Positions 6,193-7,539 of a stretch of 7,539 nucleotides of DNA are shown piece by piece; position 1 is the first letter of the stretch, and the number at the start of each line of letters is the position of its first letter. This stretch comes from Synergistaceae bacterium (GTDB taxonomy: Bacteria > Synergistota > Synergistia > Synergistales > Synergistaceae), in the NCBI GenBank assembly GCA_031264605.1, contig JAISDQ010000140.1:1-7539 (forward strand), read 5' to 3'. Made by a program: the position numbers and the translations under genes. The notes below the pieces were generated by a model. It was not told the origin of the DNA. It made no database searches and saw only the letters and a program-made list of their open reading frames with translations.

Positions 6193-7420
6193 GCCGGGCA
6201 TAGCCGAGGTCGCGCTTTTCGCTGTGTCCTATATACTGGGCGATGCATAGGTTCGGTTCATTTTTCAGATCGATGAACTCCGGGATATCGATCTCTTTTT
6301 CGTTCTTCATGAGGATGACGGGGCGAACCAGGTCCTTGCCTCCTCCCGAGACGACAAAACCCACGCGCCCGTCCGAGAGCGCCACTATGGAACCAGGCGG
6401 GTAGAGCCCCAGGCTTACCAGCAGTTCCCTCGCCACCTTGGCGTCAAAGTGCGCTCCCGAATCCTTCAGTATCATGGTTATAGCGTTTCTCGACGACATC
6501 GAATTCTTGTACACCCGCTTCGCCGTCAGCGCGTCGAACACGTCGGCGACGGCCGATATGCGGGCGGATTCGGGTATGGTCAACCCCTTACTGCCCTTAG
6601 GGTATCCCTTTCCCGACCATTTTTCATGATGCCCTCCTATAATATCTATTATCACCGGGTCGTGCACGCCGGTTTTAAGCGCCATCGCCACTCCGAAGTT
6701 CGGGTGTTTCTTCATGACGTCGAACTCCTCCGTCGACAGCGGACCGGGCTTATGCAGTATATCCAGCGGAATCTTGGCTTTTCCCATGTCATGGAGGAGA
6801 CCGCCCATTACCACGCGTTGCAGATAGTCTCTGTCGCCCTGATGAATCCGGCCCGTCAGGTAACCGGTCAGCACGGCGACGTTGAACGAATGGACGAAAG
6901 TGTATTCGTCGGCGTCCTGGACTTTCCCGAGCGAGAAAGCGACCTGGGGATTGCGGACGAGATCTTCCGTCAGGTCGGCGCTCATGTTCGACATTTGGTT
7001 CACTATATCCGTCGAGATGTCCTCCTCGCGGATGGCGTTGAACATGCTGCCGACGCCCTTGATGACGGTGACGGCCTTTTCCTTGCTGATTATCTCCGCG
7101 TTGCCGGCGTATACTTTGTCTATTATTTCGTTGATGTCGGTTTCGGAAAGTTGTTGGGGCACGTTGAGATAAACGTGATCTATTCCCTCTTCCCGCATTT
7201 TGTCGACTATGATTTCCATCGAGGATTCGAAAAGGGAAATATCGACGCCGGCGGGCAGTATGACGGCCCCTTTGTTTGTTTTTATATCGTACGCCACAAC
7301 TCCGTGGCTTTTGTAAAGCGTATCCAGCGGGACTTTAATTACCGCCCCTTCGCCGCCTTCTTCAGTTTCGGTTTCGTCTTCCATCAATTCCGTTTCGGGC
7401 GCGGCAAGATCCCTTCGCAT
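6152..7420 (-). CDS. HD-GYP domain protein, probable cyclic-di-GMP phosphodiesterase
   Basis: This 422-residue protein probably hydrolyses cyclic-di-GMP or a related dinucleotide. After an acidic N-terminal tail (8-25, many Glu/Asp) there is a small unassigned sensor-like domain (about 28-90), then a helical linker, then the HD-GYP domain (about 170-335). Metal ligands and signatures are visible: His177 (HSFNVA), His210/Asp211 (LLHDMGK), His239 (KKHPN), His264/His265 with Glu266, GYP at 272-274 and Asp293 (ADVFDALTA). The usual HHExWDGxGYP reads HHEKWSGKGYP, with Ser269 for Asp; GYP itself is intact. A C-terminal piece (340-422) starts with YPPGSIVALSDG, as in many relatives. No signal peptide or membrane span is seen, so it is cytoplasmic. 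The start is ATG at 7420 with GGGAG about 9 bases ahead. The 3' end overlaps oadB by 41 bases tail to tail. Targets could include motility or adhesion, but nothing here shows which. Confidence 0.9.
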   Translation of the reverse strand: MRRDLAAPETELMEDETETEEGGEGAVIKVPLDTLYKSHGVVAYDIKTNKGAVILPAGVDISLFESSMEIIVDKMREEGIDHVYLNVPQQLSETDINEIIDKVYAGNAEIISKEKAVTVIKGVGSMFNAIREEDISTDIVNQMSNMSADLTEDLVRNPQVAFSLGKVQDADEYTFVHSFNVAVLTGYLTGRIHQGDRDYLQRVVMGGLLHDMGKAKIPLDILHKPGPLSTEEFDVMKKHPNFGVAMALKTGVHDPVIIDIIGGHHEKWSGKGYPKGSKGLTIPESARISAVADVFDALTAKRVYKNSMSSRNAITMILKDSGAHFDAKVARELLVSLGLYPPGSIVALSDGRVGFVVSGGGKDLVRPVILMKNEKEIDIPEFIDLKNEPNLCIAQYIGHSEKRDLGYARLSLPTKPAERRPL

Positions 7421-7440
7421 ATATCAATACTCCCGCCTTA

Positions 7441-7446
7441 ATTATA
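7441..7446 (-). promoter_or_regulatory. -10-like TATAAT upstream of the HD-GYP gene
   Basis: A perfect TATAAT on the - strand lies about 20 bases before the start codon. A -35 box at 15-19 bases upstream is not recognisable, so the element may need an activator or may not be used. Confidence 0.35.
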
Positions 7447-7457
7447 ATTAACCGCTA

Positions 7458-7534
7458 TGGAACCAGCCTTAAATCGGTTTCACGTCAATTTTCCCTCAGT
7501 ATAGCATTTTCCGTAAATTATTGGAACCTGCCTT
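7458..7534. repeat. Direct repeat TGGAACC[A/T]GCCTT flanking the promoter region
   Basis: TGGAACCAGCCTT (7458-7470) and TGGAACCTGCCTT (7522-7534) differ at one of 13 bases and start 64 bases apart. They lie on both sides of the extended -10-like element upstream of the HD-GYP gene. Such an arrangement could be a pair of operator sites, but no regulator is known. Confidence 0.35.
7498..7506 (-). promoter_or_regulatory. Extended -10-like TGCTATACT upstream of the HD-GYP gene
   Basis: TG, one base and TATACT form an extended -10 on the - strand, with a weak TTCCAA 17 bases further upstream as a possible -35. A transcript from here would have a leader of roughly 70 bases before the HD-GYP start at 7420. 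Confidence 0.4.
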
Positions 7535-7539
7535 TTTCA

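Noticed and set aside
6386..6397. CTATGGAACCAG inside the HD-GYP gene, identical to 7455-7466
   Set aside because: A single 12-base match between distant points of a 7.5 kb window is expected by chance and lies in coding sequence.
6449..7441. A 330-codon open frame on the + strand opposite the HD-GYP gene
   Set aside because: It is antisense to a clear HD-GYP protein, with no ribosome binding site or family resemblance.

Overview
The window joins the end of a prophage (about bases 1-2730) to a stretch of host chromosome (about 2734-7539). The host genes are a GMP synthase, the beta subunit of a sodium-pumping decarboxylase and an HD-GYP signalling protein. Together they suggest an anaerobic, fermentative, moderately GC-rich bacterium. 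Synergistota or a clostridial/Negativicutes-type lineage fits best, but this is inference; no rRNA or lineage marker is present.

Prophage part, all on the + strand. It starts with the 3' part of a small phage protein of a type found in Firmicutes phages. Next is a large modular endolysin with an N-terminal NlpC/P60-like endopeptidase, an SH3-like wall-binding module and a C-terminal lysozyme-like domain. An 11-codon mini-ORF with a strong ribosome binding site follows, then a DUF4406 / nucleoside-deoxyribosyltransferase-like protein and an unrecognised 138-residue protein. A strong hairpin terminator at 2586-2630 closes the cluster. The two genes after the endolysin sit where prophages often carry accessory cargo.

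Junction. About 100 AT-rich bases (2631-2733) carry a short direct repeat and then meet the 3' end of guaA, which runs toward the prophage. The guaA 3' end is a known integration site for tyrosine-integrase elements, so one attachment site probably lies here. The other end and the integrase are outside the window.

Host part. guaA (- strand) is intact. Divergent from it, a HAD-IB phosphatase gene has a perfect extended -10 promoter placed so that its mRNA should start at, or next to, the ATG (predicted leaderless). It is followed after 32 bases by the decarboxylase beta subunit, probably in the same transcript. The HD-GYP gene runs convergently and overlaps the last 41 bases of the beta-subunit gene tail to tail. 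Its upstream region at the right edge has two -10-like elements and a near-perfect 13-base direct repeat.

I see no tRNA, rRNA, CRISPR array or insertion sequence, and no clearly new multi-gene system. The least explained parts are the cargo region (1729-2585), the guaA/prophage junction and the predicted leaderless phosphatase mRNA.
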